A stretch of 64,000 nucleotides of DNA from Deltaproteobacteria bacterium (GTDB taxonomy: Bacteria > Desulfobacterota > Binatia > UTPRO1). Each line of letters opens with the position of its first letter. The first letter of the stretch is position 1. This document shows positions 54,500-61,811 of the stretch, piece by piece. Under the pieces are notes generated by a model that made no database searches, had not been told where the DNA came from, and saw only the letters and a program-made list of their open reading frames with translations. The translations under genes and the position numbers were made by a program. The stretch is taken from positions 1 to 64,000 of the forward strand of contig JADYZW010000021.1 of the NCBI GenBank assembly GCA_020852955.1, read 5' to 3'.

Positions 54500-55602
54500 C
54501 GGAGGGCATTCTGGCGGCGATCGGCCGCACCCCGCTCGTCGCGCTGCGCCGGCTCGTTCCCGATGCGCCGTTCCGGATCTTCGCGAAGCTCGAGGCCTGC
54601 AACCCCGGCGGGAGCATCAAGGATCGCGCGGCGCTCGGGCTGCTGGAGGGGGCGCGGCGCGCCGGGCGCATCCGCCCGGGCACGGTCGTCGTCGAGTCGA
54701 GTTCCGGCAACATGGGGATCGGTCTCGCGCAGGCCTGCGCGGTGCTCGGGCTCCGCTTCGTCTGCGTCGTCGACGTGCGCACCACGGCGCAGAACATCGC
54801 GATCCTGCGCGCCTACGGCGCGGAGATCGACGTCGTGGACGCGGCCGATCCGAACGGCGGCGGGTTCCTGCGCGCCCGGATCGCGCGGGTCCGGGCGCTC
54901 GTCGAGCGGCTGCCCGACGCGTTCTGGCCCGATCAGTACGGCAACCCGGACAACGCGCGCGCCCACCGGCGGACGATGCACGAGATCGCGACCGCGCTCG
55001 ACGGTCGGATCGACGTGCTCTTCTGTCCGACCAGCACGTGCGGGACGATCCGCGGCTGCGCGGAGTACGTGCGGGCGCGCGGCCTCGCCACGACCATCGT
55101 CGCGGTTGACGCGGTCGGCAGCGTCATCTTCGGCCCGGCGGGCGCGGACCCCGGCGCGGCGGCGCCCGTGCGCCTGATCCCGGGGCATGGAGCGGCCGTG
55201 CGTCCGGCGCTCTTCCGCGACGACGTCGCCGCCGCGTGCGTGCACGTCTCCGACCTCGAGTGCGTCGCGGGCTGCCGCCGGCTCGTCGCGCGGGAGGGCA
55301 TCCTCGCGGGCGGCTCCTCCGGGGCCGCGGTGACCGCGATCGAGCGCCTGCGCGACCGCATCGCGGACGGCGCGACGGTCGTCGCGATTCTCCCGGATCG
55401 CGGCGAGCGCTATCTCGACACCATCTATTGTGACGCGTGGGTCCGACGGCACTTCGGCGCGTTGCCGGCCTGCGACGCGGAGGAGCGCGAGTCGTCCGGC
55501 GCGGCGCGCCGGACGCCGCCCCGCGCGCGCCGACGGCCCCTGGCCCTGCGCCCGCCCGAGCGCACCGCGGCCGGAGCGCGGGCGGTCCGGGGGAAGGCGT
55601 GA
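54496..55602 (+). CDS. sbnA: SbnA-like 2,3-diaminopropionate biosynthesis protein (PLP enzyme)
   Basis: A 368-residue cysteine-synthase-fold PLP enzyme. By family it condenses O-phospho-L-serine with L-glutamate to N-(1-amino-1-carboxy-2-ethyl)-glutamate, the first step to L-Dap. The PLP lysine is Lys42 in NPGGSIKDRAAL; ESSSGNMGIGLAQAC and FCPTSTCGTIRGCAEY are diagnostic of SbnA-type proteins and differ from CysK/CysM. Its immediate neighbour is an SbnB-like dehydrogenase (four-base overlap), the normal pair. A C-terminal Arg/Ala-rich extension of about 40 residues is odd. It supplies the proposed building block of both NRPS modules. Confidence 0.9.
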   Translation: MTEGILAAIGRTPLVALRRLVPDAPFRIFAKLEACNPGGSIKDRAALGLLEGARRAGRIRPGTVVVESSSGNMGIGLAQACAVLGLRFVCVVDVRTTAQNIAILRAYGAEIDVVDAADPNGGGFLRARIARVRALVERLPDAFWPDQYGNPDNARAHRRTMHEIATALDGRIDVLFCPTSTCGTIRGCAEYVRARGLATTIVAVDAVGSVIFGPAGADPGAAAPVRLIPGHGAAVRPALFRDDVAAACVHVSDLECVAGCRRLVAREGILAGGSSGAAVTAIERLRDRIADGATVVAILPDRGERYLDTIYCDAWVRRHFGALPACDAEERESSGAARRTPPRARRRPLALRPPERTAAGARAVRGKA

Positions 55603-56606
55603 GCGCGACGGGCGACCTCCTGATCGTGCCGGCCGCTGACGTTGCCGGAATCCTCGAGGGGGAGGAGGCGGCCGTCATGGCGATCGTCGCGGCAGCGTAT
55701 GCGATGCACGGTGGCGGGGAGAGCGTCGTGCCGCACTCGAGCTTCCTGCGGTTCCCCGGCGGAAGGAATCGCGCGATCGCGCTGCCCGCGTATCTCGGCG
55801 GCCCGGCCGGAGTCGCGGGGCTCAAGTGGATCGCGTCGTTTCCGGAGAATGTCGAGCACGGGCTGGCGCGTGCCTCGGGGCTCGTGGTGCTCAACTCGCC
55901 CGCCACCGGCCGGCCGTATGCGGTGGTCGAGGGCGCGCTCGTCAGCGCGCGGCGCACGGCGGCGAGCGCGGCGCTGGCCGCGCGCGCTCTCCACGCGGAT
56001 GCGCCGCCCGCGCGGGTCGGGTTTCTCGGGTGCGGCGCGGTCAACTTCGAGACGCTACGCTTCCTCCTGGCGGTGTGGCCGGACATCGGGCAGGTGCGGT
56101 TGGCGGACCTGAGCGCGGCCCGCGCGGCGGCGTTCGCGGCGCGGGCGCGCGCCCGGTTCCCGCGGGTCGCGTGCGCGATCGCGAGGGACTGGCGCACGCT
56201 GCTCGCCGAGTGTCCGCTCGTCTCGATCGCGACCACCGCGACGACGCCCTACGTCGACGCGCTGCCGACGGACACCGTGCGCACCGTGCTGCACCTCTCG
56301 CTTCGCGATCTTGCGCCGGAGGTCGTCCTGGGCGCCGACAACGTCGTCGACGATGCGGATCACGTGTGCCGCGAGGAGACGTCCCTGCACCTCGCCGAGC
56401 GCGCGACCCGGGGGCGCGCCTTCATCCGCTGTACGCTCGCCGAGGTGCTCGCGGGACGCGCCGCGCCGAAGCGCCCCCGGGATCCATGCACCATATTCAG
56501 TCCGTTCGGGCTCGGCATCCTCGACATCGCCCTCGCGAATTTCGTATGGGAGCGCGCAGCGGCGTGCGGCAAGGGAACGCGCCTTCCCTTCGCGACCCCC
56601 GCATGA
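55599..56606 (+). CDS. sbnB: SbnB-like N-(2-amino-2-carboxyethyl)-glutamate dehydrogenase
   Basis: A 335-residue NAD-dependent enzyme of the ornithine-cyclodeaminase/mu-crystallin family. SbnB oxidatively splits the SbnA product into L-2,3-diaminopropionate and 2-oxoglutarate. The substrate-binding lysine is Lys76 (GLKWIASFPEN), the NAD site GFLGCGAVNFETLRFL, and the C-terminal IFSPFGLGILDIALANF matches SbnB. A GTG start overlaps the sbnA stop by four bases. Together they provide Dap to the synthetases upstream. Confidence 0.9.
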   Translation: MSATGDLLIVPAADVAGILEGEEAAVMAIVAAAYAMHGGGESVVPHSSFLRFPGGRNRAIALPAYLGGPAGVAGLKWIASFPENVEHGLARASGLVVLNSPATGRPYAVVEGALVSARRTAASAALAARALHADAPPARVGFLGCGAVNFETLRFLLAVWPDIGQVRLADLSAARAAAFAARARARFPRVACAIARDWRTLLAECPLVSIATTATTPYVDALPTDTVRTVLHLSLRDLAPEVVLGADNVVDDADHVCREETSLHLAERATRGRAFIRCTLAEVLAGRAAPKRPRDPCTIFSPFGLGILDIALANFVWERAAACGKGTRLPFATPA

Positions 56607-56629
56607 GCGCGCCGCTTGACGGAGGGTGC

Positions 56630-58336
56630 ATGTCGCGCAGGGTGCCGGCGCCGACCGCCGCGGCGGTCGGCGCGATGCTGTGGATGATCGTGGCGACGGG
56701 GACGGTGGCGACGGCCGGCGCGGAGGACGCCGGCGCGCGGCGGCCGCGCCGCGCGGACCACGGCGCGCTCGTCGTGCTCGACGTCTACGGCACCTACGAG
56801 GAGATGGGGCGCCAGCAAGCCGCGCTCCTCGGCGACGAGGCGGGCGCCGTGCGCGACCTCTACGCCGACCGGTGGCGCGGGCTCGTACGCGCGCAAGGCG
56901 CGGTCGGCCGCTTCGTCGACGCCGTCGTCTTCCCGATCTGGAGCGGGCTCGGAGGATGGCGCGAGGACAGCGGGTTCTTCGCCGAGGCGGCGGGGATCGC
57001 GCGCGCCCTCGACGTCGGCGGCGCGACGGACGGCATGCGGCTCCTCTACGGCGGGGTCTTCGGCGGCGGCTCGACGGTGTTTGCGGCGACGCGCAGCGCG
57101 ACCGTCGACGGCCGCGCCCTCATCGGTCGGAACGTCGACTGGTCCGACGACGGCGGCCGGCGCCGCCCCGTCGTCACCCGCTATCACCCCGCGAACGGCG
57201 ACCTGCCGCACCTCACCGCATCGTGGCCGCTCGTGATCGTGCCGATCGTCGGGGTCAACGCGGCGGGGCTCGCGATTTCCATCAACTTCTTCGACGCCGA
57301 CGTCATGATGGGGCTCGGGTTCCCGCGCTTCCTCTATCGGCGGGTGCTGCAGCGCGCGCACACCGTGGAGGAGGCGCTGGCGCTCCTCGCCGATGGCGGC
57401 AATCGCGGCGGCGCCGGCATGCTGGTGCTCGCCGACGCTGACGGGACGCTGGCGCTCGCGGAGTGCACGGCGATGCGTTGCGCCGTGCTGCGGCCGAGTG
57501 CCGACTGGCTCGCCCACAGCAACCACGCGCGCACGCCCGAGATGCGCCCGCACGACGAGGGGCGGACGGCGGATTCCGACCGGCGGCTCGCCGCGATGGA
57601 GGCGGCGGTGCGGGAGCGCCTCGGGAGGATCGACCCCGGCGCGGCGGCGGCGATCCTCCGCGACCGGGCGAACACGGCGTTCATCAACGACGCCGCGGTC
57701 GCCAATCTGCGCGTGCTGAACGCCGTCGTCGTCGATCCGCGGGCTCGGCTCTTCTGGCACGGCACGACCCAGCAGCCGCTGGCGCCGTTCGGCGCGCTCG
57801 TGCCGCTCGCGGTCGACGACGAGGCGCCCGTGGCGGCGGCGCCGATCGCCGCGGACCCGCAGCTCGGCGGTCCGGCCCTGACGCGCGAGCGCGAGGTGGT
57901 GGCGGCGATGCGGCAGGCCATCCGGGTGTTCGAGGGCGGGCGCGCCGGCGATGCGGGCGCGATCTGGGACCGCCTCGCCGGCATGCCGGCGACGGGCCTC
58001 GAGCCGCATCGCCTCGCGTGGGCGCGGGCGCGCGTCCGCTGGTCGACGGGCCGGCTCACCGAGGCGGACACGCTCCTCGCGGCGGCCGACGCCGACGGCG
58101 CCCCGTTCGAGGTGCGGGCGTACGCGCGGGTCGCGCGCGGACTCGTCGCCGACCGGCGCGGCGCGCGCGCGGACGCGCTACGGTGGTATCGCGCGGCCGA
58201 CGCGTATCTCGCGGCGCATCCGTGGTACGACGCGCCGTTTCTGGTCGAGCCCTTGCGGCGCGCGATCCGGACGGGCCTCGCCGCGCCCGCGATCGCCATG
58301 CCGGCGATGCCCGATCTGCAGAACATTCCACGATGA
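56630..58336 (+). CDS. Exported C45-type (penicillin acyltransferase-like) Ntn-hydrolase with Ser in place of Cys
   Basis: A 568-residue periplasmic protein. Its signal peptide (about 1-33) contains AAVGAMLWMIVATGTVA. The central domain resembles acyl-CoA:6-aminopenicillanate acyltransferase/C45 autoproteolytic hydrolases: TYEEMGRQQAALLGDE, LLYGGVFGGGSTVFAATRSA and ALIGRNVDW, then GVNAAGLAISINF and WLAHSNHA. The nucleophile that starts the mature beta chain is usually Cys (GCT/GCS); here Ser148 occupies the place. A C-terminal helical part (about 430-568) looks TPR-like. It may deacylate or trim the exported lipopeptide, as PvdQ does for pyoverdine (different family, same logic), or transfer it. 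The start at 56630 follows GGAGGG; an ATG at 56603 overlaps sbnB. Confidence 0.8.
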   Translation: MSRRVPAPTAAAVGAMLWMIVATGTVATAGAEDAGARRPRRADHGALVVLDVYGTYEEMGRQQAALLGDEAGAVRDLYADRWRGLVRAQGAVGRFVDAVVFPIWSGLGGWREDSGFFAEAAGIARALDVGGATDGMRLLYGGVFGGGSTVFAATRSATVDGRALIGRNVDWSDDGGRRRPVVTRYHPANGDLPHLTASWPLVIVPIVGVNAAGLAISINFFDADVMMGLGFPRFLYRRVLQRAHTVEEALALLADGGNRGGAGMLVLADADGTLALAECTAMRCAVLRPSADWLAHSNHARTPEMRPHDEGRTADSDRRLAAMEAAVRERLGRIDPGAAAAILRDRANTAFINDAAVANLRVLNAVVVDPRARLFWHGTTQQPLAPFGALVPLAVDDEAPVAAAPIAADPQLGGPALTREREVVAAMRQAIRVFEGGRAGDAGAIWDRLAGMPATGLEPHRLAWARARVRWSTGRLTEADTLLAAADADGAPFEVRAYARVARGLVADRRGARADALRWYRAADAYLAAHPWYDAPFLVEPLRRAIRTGLAAPAIAMPAMPDLQNIPR

Positions 58337-58352
58337 GGGAGGCGCGCGGACG

Positions 58353-59174
58353 ATGAGACGATGGGTGCGAGCGATGGGAGGGGCGGCCGCGGCGGTGGCG
58401 CTGGCGATCGACGCGTGGGCGGCGCTCGACGGGCGGACGCCGATCGATCCCGGCGCGCTCCTCGACGCGCGCCGCCGGCTCTACGCCAGCACGTACGCCT
58501 GGACCGACCAGCGCCAGGTCCTGCGGGTCACCACCTGGGACGCGGCGGCGCGAAGCCACCAGCGGACCATCGAGATCTTCGAGCGCCGCTACGGCGACGG
58601 CGCGCGCAAGGTGCGGCTCGGCTTCCTCGCGCCGGACGAGGTGAAGGGGATGGCCGTGCTCTCGCAGGAGCGCGCCGGCGGGGCGCCGGAGCGCTGGCTC
58701 TACCTGCCGCGCCAGCGGCGGGCGCGGCGCTTCGCCGGCCAGATGCGGGACGAGGGCATGCTCGGCACCGATCTCACCGCGGCCGAGCTCGACCTCCTGC
58801 GCGACTCGCTCGGGTGGAGCGGCGCGGCGCTGCGTCCGACCCTGCACGGCGCCGAGCGCCTCGGCGACGTCGAGGCGTATGCCCTCGATGTCGCGCGGGT
58901 CGGCGGGTACGAGCGGGTGCGGCTGTGGATCGGCGCCGGTGATCTCGTCCTCCGCCAGCTCGAGCTCTACGGCACGGAGTCGGCGGCGGTGAAGCGCATC
59001 CGGCAGAGCGAGGTGCGGTTCGTCGGCCGGGTGCCGATGCCGGGGCGCGTCGAGGTCGAGAACCCGCGCGCCGGCACGCGCTCGCTCTTCGAGCTCGTGG
59101 AAGCCGAGGTCGACGCCGGGTTCTCCGACGACGTCTTCAGCTTGCCGCTGCTCGCGATGCCGAAGCAGGAGTGA
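58353..59174 (+). CDS. LolA-like outer-membrane lipoprotein-sorting protein
   Basis: A 273-residue exported protein of the COG2834/LolA-like group. It has a signal peptide (about 1-24), a beta-half-barrel rich in charged strands (RTIEIFERRYGDGARKVRLG, ERWLYLPRQRRARRFAGQM) and a C-terminal strand set (VGRVPMPGRVEVENP). LolA-fold proteins carry acylated molecules across the periplasm in a hydrophobic cavity. Located downstream of a LolD/FtsX-type transporter in the same operon, it is a good candidate carrier for the lipopeptide. It is 16 bases after the C45-type gene and four before the PPTase. Confidence 0.8.
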   Translation: MRRWVRAMGGAAAAVALAIDAWAALDGRTPIDPGALLDARRRLYASTYAWTDQRQVLRVTTWDAAARSHQRTIEIFERRYGDGARKVRLGFLAPDEVKGMAVLSQERAGGAPERWLYLPRQRRARRFAGQMRDEGMLGTDLTAAELDLLRDSLGWSGAALRPTLHGAERLGDVEAYALDVARVGGYERVRLWIGAGDLVLRQLELYGTESAAVKRIRQSEVRFVGRVPMPGRVEVENPRAGTRSLFELVEAEVDAGFSDDVFSLPLLAMPKQE

Positions 59175-59178
59175 TCGG

Positions 59179-59898
59179 ATGCCCGACCGCGCGTCCTCCT
59201 GGTGCGAGATCATGCCGACGCCGTTCGCCGACGTGCGCGTCCATCGCCTCGATCTCGCGGCCGCGCGCGGGGACTCCGTGCGCCTCGCGGCGGTGCTGAC
59301 GGCGCCGGAGCGCGCACGCGCCGCGCTCTTTCGCCGGACCGACGATCGCCTCCGCTTCGTCGTCACGCGCGCCGTGCTGCGCCTGCTGCTCGCGGAGGCG
59401 GGGCTCGGCCCACCGGAGGCGCTCACGATCGTCGCCGACGGGAACGGCAAGCCGGAGATCCCGCACTCGGCGCCGCTCCGCTTCAACGTCGCACACTCCG
59501 GCGCGGTGGCGCTGGTCGCGTTCGCCGACGGTCGCGACGTGGGCGTCGACGTCGAGGCGGTGCGCGAGCGTCCCGATCTCCGCGACGTTGCCGCGCGCTT
59601 CTTCGCGCGCTCGGAGGTCGAGGCGCTCGGGCGTCTTCCGGCCGCGGAGCACGCGGCGGCGTTTCATCGCTGCTGGGTGCGCAAGGAGGCGTGCGTGAAG
59701 GCCGCGGGCGTCGGGCTCCGCGCGCCGCTCGCGGAGGTCGTGGTGGGCGTCGGCGTGCGTCCAGGCGCGTGGGCGGCGACGGTGGGCGGCGGAGCGCCGC
59801 GCGCCTTCGAGCTCGCCGACGTCGCGGCGGGGAGCGGATATGCCGCGGCGGTGGCCGTCGCGGCGCCCGCGTGGCGTGGCGGTCGTGTCTCGGTGTGA
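59179..59898 (+). CDS. Sfp-type 4'-phosphopantetheinyl transferase
   Basis: A 239-residue enzyme that installs the phosphopantetheine arm on carrier domains. Motifs are NVAHSGAVALVAF, VGVDVEAVR (Mg2+-binding Asp, near residue 124), ARFFARSEVEAL and CWVRKEACVKAAG, which all match the Gsp/HetI/Sfp family. It should activate the ACP of the FAAL gene and the two thiolation domains of the NRPS genes. It is the last gene of the tight operon; a 63-base gap precedes the next gene. Confidence 0.94.
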   Translation: MPDRASSWCEIMPTPFADVRVHRLDLAAARGDSVRLAAVLTAPERARAALFRRTDDRLRFVVTRAVLRLLLAEAGLGPPEALTIVADGNGKPEIPHSAPLRFNVAHSGAVALVAFADGRDVGVDVEAVRERPDLRDVAARFFARSEVEALGRLPAAEHAAAFHRCWVRKEACVKAAGVGLRAPLAEVVVGVGVRPGAWAATVGGGAPRAFELADVAAGSGYAAAVAVAAPAWRGGRVSV

Positions 59899-59961
59899 CC
59901 GAGACGCGACCGGCGCACTCGCGACGTGGACCTGGTGAGAAATGCGGGTTAGAGAGAACGC

Positions 59962-61251
59962 GTGACGAAGGGACGTCGTCTCGCGCTCACCGACGCCGCC
60001 GCGCTCGTCCGTCCGCGCGACACGCTCGCCTGCGGCCTCGTCGCCGGTCAGCCTGCGGGCTTTCTCGACGCCCTCGGCGCGCGCCGCGACCTCGAGGACG
60101 TCGTCCTCTACACCGGCCTTCTGCTCCAGCCCTACGCGCTCCTCCAAACGCCGGGCGTCCGCATCGTGAGCGGCTTCTTCGGGCCGATCGAGCGGATGGC
60201 GCGCGCGATGGGCGGACGGGTGACCTACATTCCGCGCGACTTCAACGGTCTCGAGCGCCTGGCGATGGACGTGGCGCCGCGCGTGATGCTCGCCGTCACG
60301 AGCCCGCCCGACGCCGACGGCTATCTGAGCTTCGGGGTCCACGCCGGCGCGACCTTCCGTCCGTTCCACGCCGCCGCGCGCGATCCGGCGCGCCTCGCGA
60401 TCGCCGAGGTCAACCGGCGGATGCCGCGCGTCCCCGGGCTTCCGGAGCTCGGCGGCAACCGCATCCACGTCTCCGAGGTCGACGTGCTCGTCGAACACGA
60501 CGCCGATCTCGTGACGATCGCCGACGCGCCGCCGTCCGCGGCGGATCTCGCGATCGCCCGCCGGGTGTGCGAGCGCATCCCGCCGGGCGCCGTCCTCCAG
60601 TTCGGGATCGGCGCCATCCCGAACGCGATCGCCGGCATCCTCGCCGCGGAGGGGCAGGGCGGCTTCGCCGTCCACACCGAGATGATCTCGGACGGCATCA
60701 TGCGCCTCCACCGGGCGGGCGCGGTGGCGAACCGAAAACCGCTCTACGACGGCGTTACGGTCGCGACCTTCGCCCTCGGGAGCCGTGCGCTCTACGACTG
60801 GCTCGACGGCAACCCCGACGTCCGCATCCTCCCCGTCACCGCGGTGAACGGCCCCGCCGTGCTGGCGCAGCTCCCGGACCTCACCAGCGTGAACGGGGCG
60901 ATCGCGATCGACCTCGCGGGGCAGGTCGCGGCCGATACGATCGGCGATCGGCAATACTCGGGAACGGGCGGCCACGAGGCGTTCGTGAGCGGGGCGGGGA
61001 GCGCGCCCGGCGGCCGGAGCTTTCTCTGCACGCGCGCGACGGCGACGGTGGATGGCGCGCCGATCTCGACGATCGTCGCGGCGTTCCCGCCCGGGACGCG
61101 CGTCACGACGCCGCGGCACCACGTCCAGTGGGTCGTGACGGAGCACGGCGCCGTCGATCTCTCCGTGCTCGACGACGTCGAGCGCCCGCGCGCCCTGGTC
61201 GAGCTCGCCGACCCGTCGTTCCGCGCCGCGCTGCGCGCCGCGCTGCGCTAG
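59962..61251 (+). CDS. Acetyl-CoA hydrolase/CoA-transferase family protein
   Basis: A 429-residue cytoplasmic enzyme of the 4-hydroxybutyrate CoA-transferase/acetyl-CoA hydrolase (Cat1) family. The active-site glutamate is Glu240 in HTEMISDG. FGIGAIPNAIAGIL and the later GTGGHEAFVSGA (family: GGQxDFxxGA) and RVTTPRHHVQWVVTEHGAV are recognisable. It moves CoA between acyl acids; the donor and acceptor are unknown. It starts at a GTG, 63 bases after the PPTase, and may or may not be part of the lipopeptide operon. Its last ten codons form the first unit of a 41-bp tandem repeat. Confidence 0.88.
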   Translation: MTKGRRLALTDAAALVRPRDTLACGLVAGQPAGFLDALGARRDLEDVVLYTGLLLQPYALLQTPGVRIVSGFFGPIERMARAMGGRVTYIPRDFNGLERLAMDVAPRVMLAVTSPPDADGYLSFGVHAGATFRPFHAAARDPARLAIAEVNRRMPRVPGLPELGGNRIHVSEVDVLVEHDADLVTIADAPPSAADLAIARRVCERIPPGAVLQFGIGAIPNAIAGILAAEGQGGFAVHTEMISDGIMRLHRAGAVANRKPLYDGVTVATFALGSRALYDWLDGNPDVRILPVTAVNGPAVLAQLPDLTSVNGAIAIDLAGQVAADTIGDRQYSGTGGHEAFVSGAGSAPGGRSFLCTRATATVDGAPISTIVAAFPPGTRVTTPRHHVQWVVTEHGAVDLSVLDDVERPRALVELADPSFRAALRAALR

Positions 61252-61367
61252 CCCCGCCGTTCCACGTCGCGCCGCGCGCCGCGCGGCGCCAGCCCCGTCG
61301 TTCCGCGCCGCGCTGCGCGCCGCGCGGCGCCAGCCCCGCCGTTCCACGTCGCGCCGCGTTCGTCCCG
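61212..61367. repeat. 41-bp tandem repeat, about four copies, seeded by a gene 3' end
   Basis: Units start CCCGTCGTTCC or CCCGCCGTTCC at 61212, 61253, 61294 and 61335, exactly 41 bases apart; the last is partial. The first unit encodes the C-terminus of the CoA-transferase, including the stop; the others lie in the 184-base gap before the lipoprotein gene. Units are very GC-rich with GCGCGG palindromic runs. They could form a strong terminator-like structure. Confidence 0.85.
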
Positions 61368-61435
61368 CCGGGCCGGACGCGGCCTGTCGCGCGTGGCGGC
61401 GCGCCGGACGCGTCCTCGCGCGGCGGACGCGCCGC

Positions 61436-61786
61436 CTACTCGGGCGGGATCGCGGGTGTCCCGCCGAACGTGCCGTCCTCGCACGCGACCGTCCGGTCGC
61501 TCGGCGCGCAGCGCAGCAGCGCACCCGTGCACCCGCCGACGCAGGCGCCGCAGACGAGGTCGCGACGGCACGCGTCGCACTGCGCGGCGCAGCGCGTGTC
61601 GCAATCGGGATCGCCGGCGCGGCAAAAGGTACGGCACGCGTCGTAGCACTCGCGGTCGACGCCCGCGTCGCAGCTCCGGCAGACCCTGGCATCGCGGTCG
61701 TGGCTGCCGCCGCCGCAGGCCGAGAGCGCGGCGGCGAGCGCGACCGCGACTGCCGCCCCGAGCGCCATGCTTCGCCATCCGGTCAT
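61436..61786 (-). CDS. Cys-rich lipoprotein
   Basis: A 116-residue predicted lipoprotein. The signal peptide ends with the lipobox LSAC at about residues 21-24. The mature part has about 17 cysteines in Cys-x2-Cys and Cys-x3-Cys spacing (CRSCDAG, ECYDACRTFC, CDTRCAAQCDAC, VCGACVGGC), which implies disulfides or metal binding. I recognise no family. The start at 61786 follows GAGGGGAG, which favours it over an in-frame ATG at 61810. It is downstream of the outer-membrane barrel gene (25-base gap, same strand) and may be cotranscribed with it. Confidence 0.7.
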   Translation of the reverse strand: MTGWRSMALGAAVAVALAAALSACGGGSHDRDARVCRSCDAGVDRECYDACRTFCRAGDPDCDTRCAAQCDACRRDLVCGACVGGCTGALLRCAPSDRTVACEDGTFGGTPAIPPE

Positions 61787-61811
61787 ATCGTCGCTCCCCT
61801 CGTCGCGCATC

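Noticed and set aside
61212..61367. CRISPR-like array at the 41-bp repeats
   Set aside because: Repeats abut directly with no spacers, and the first unit is coding.
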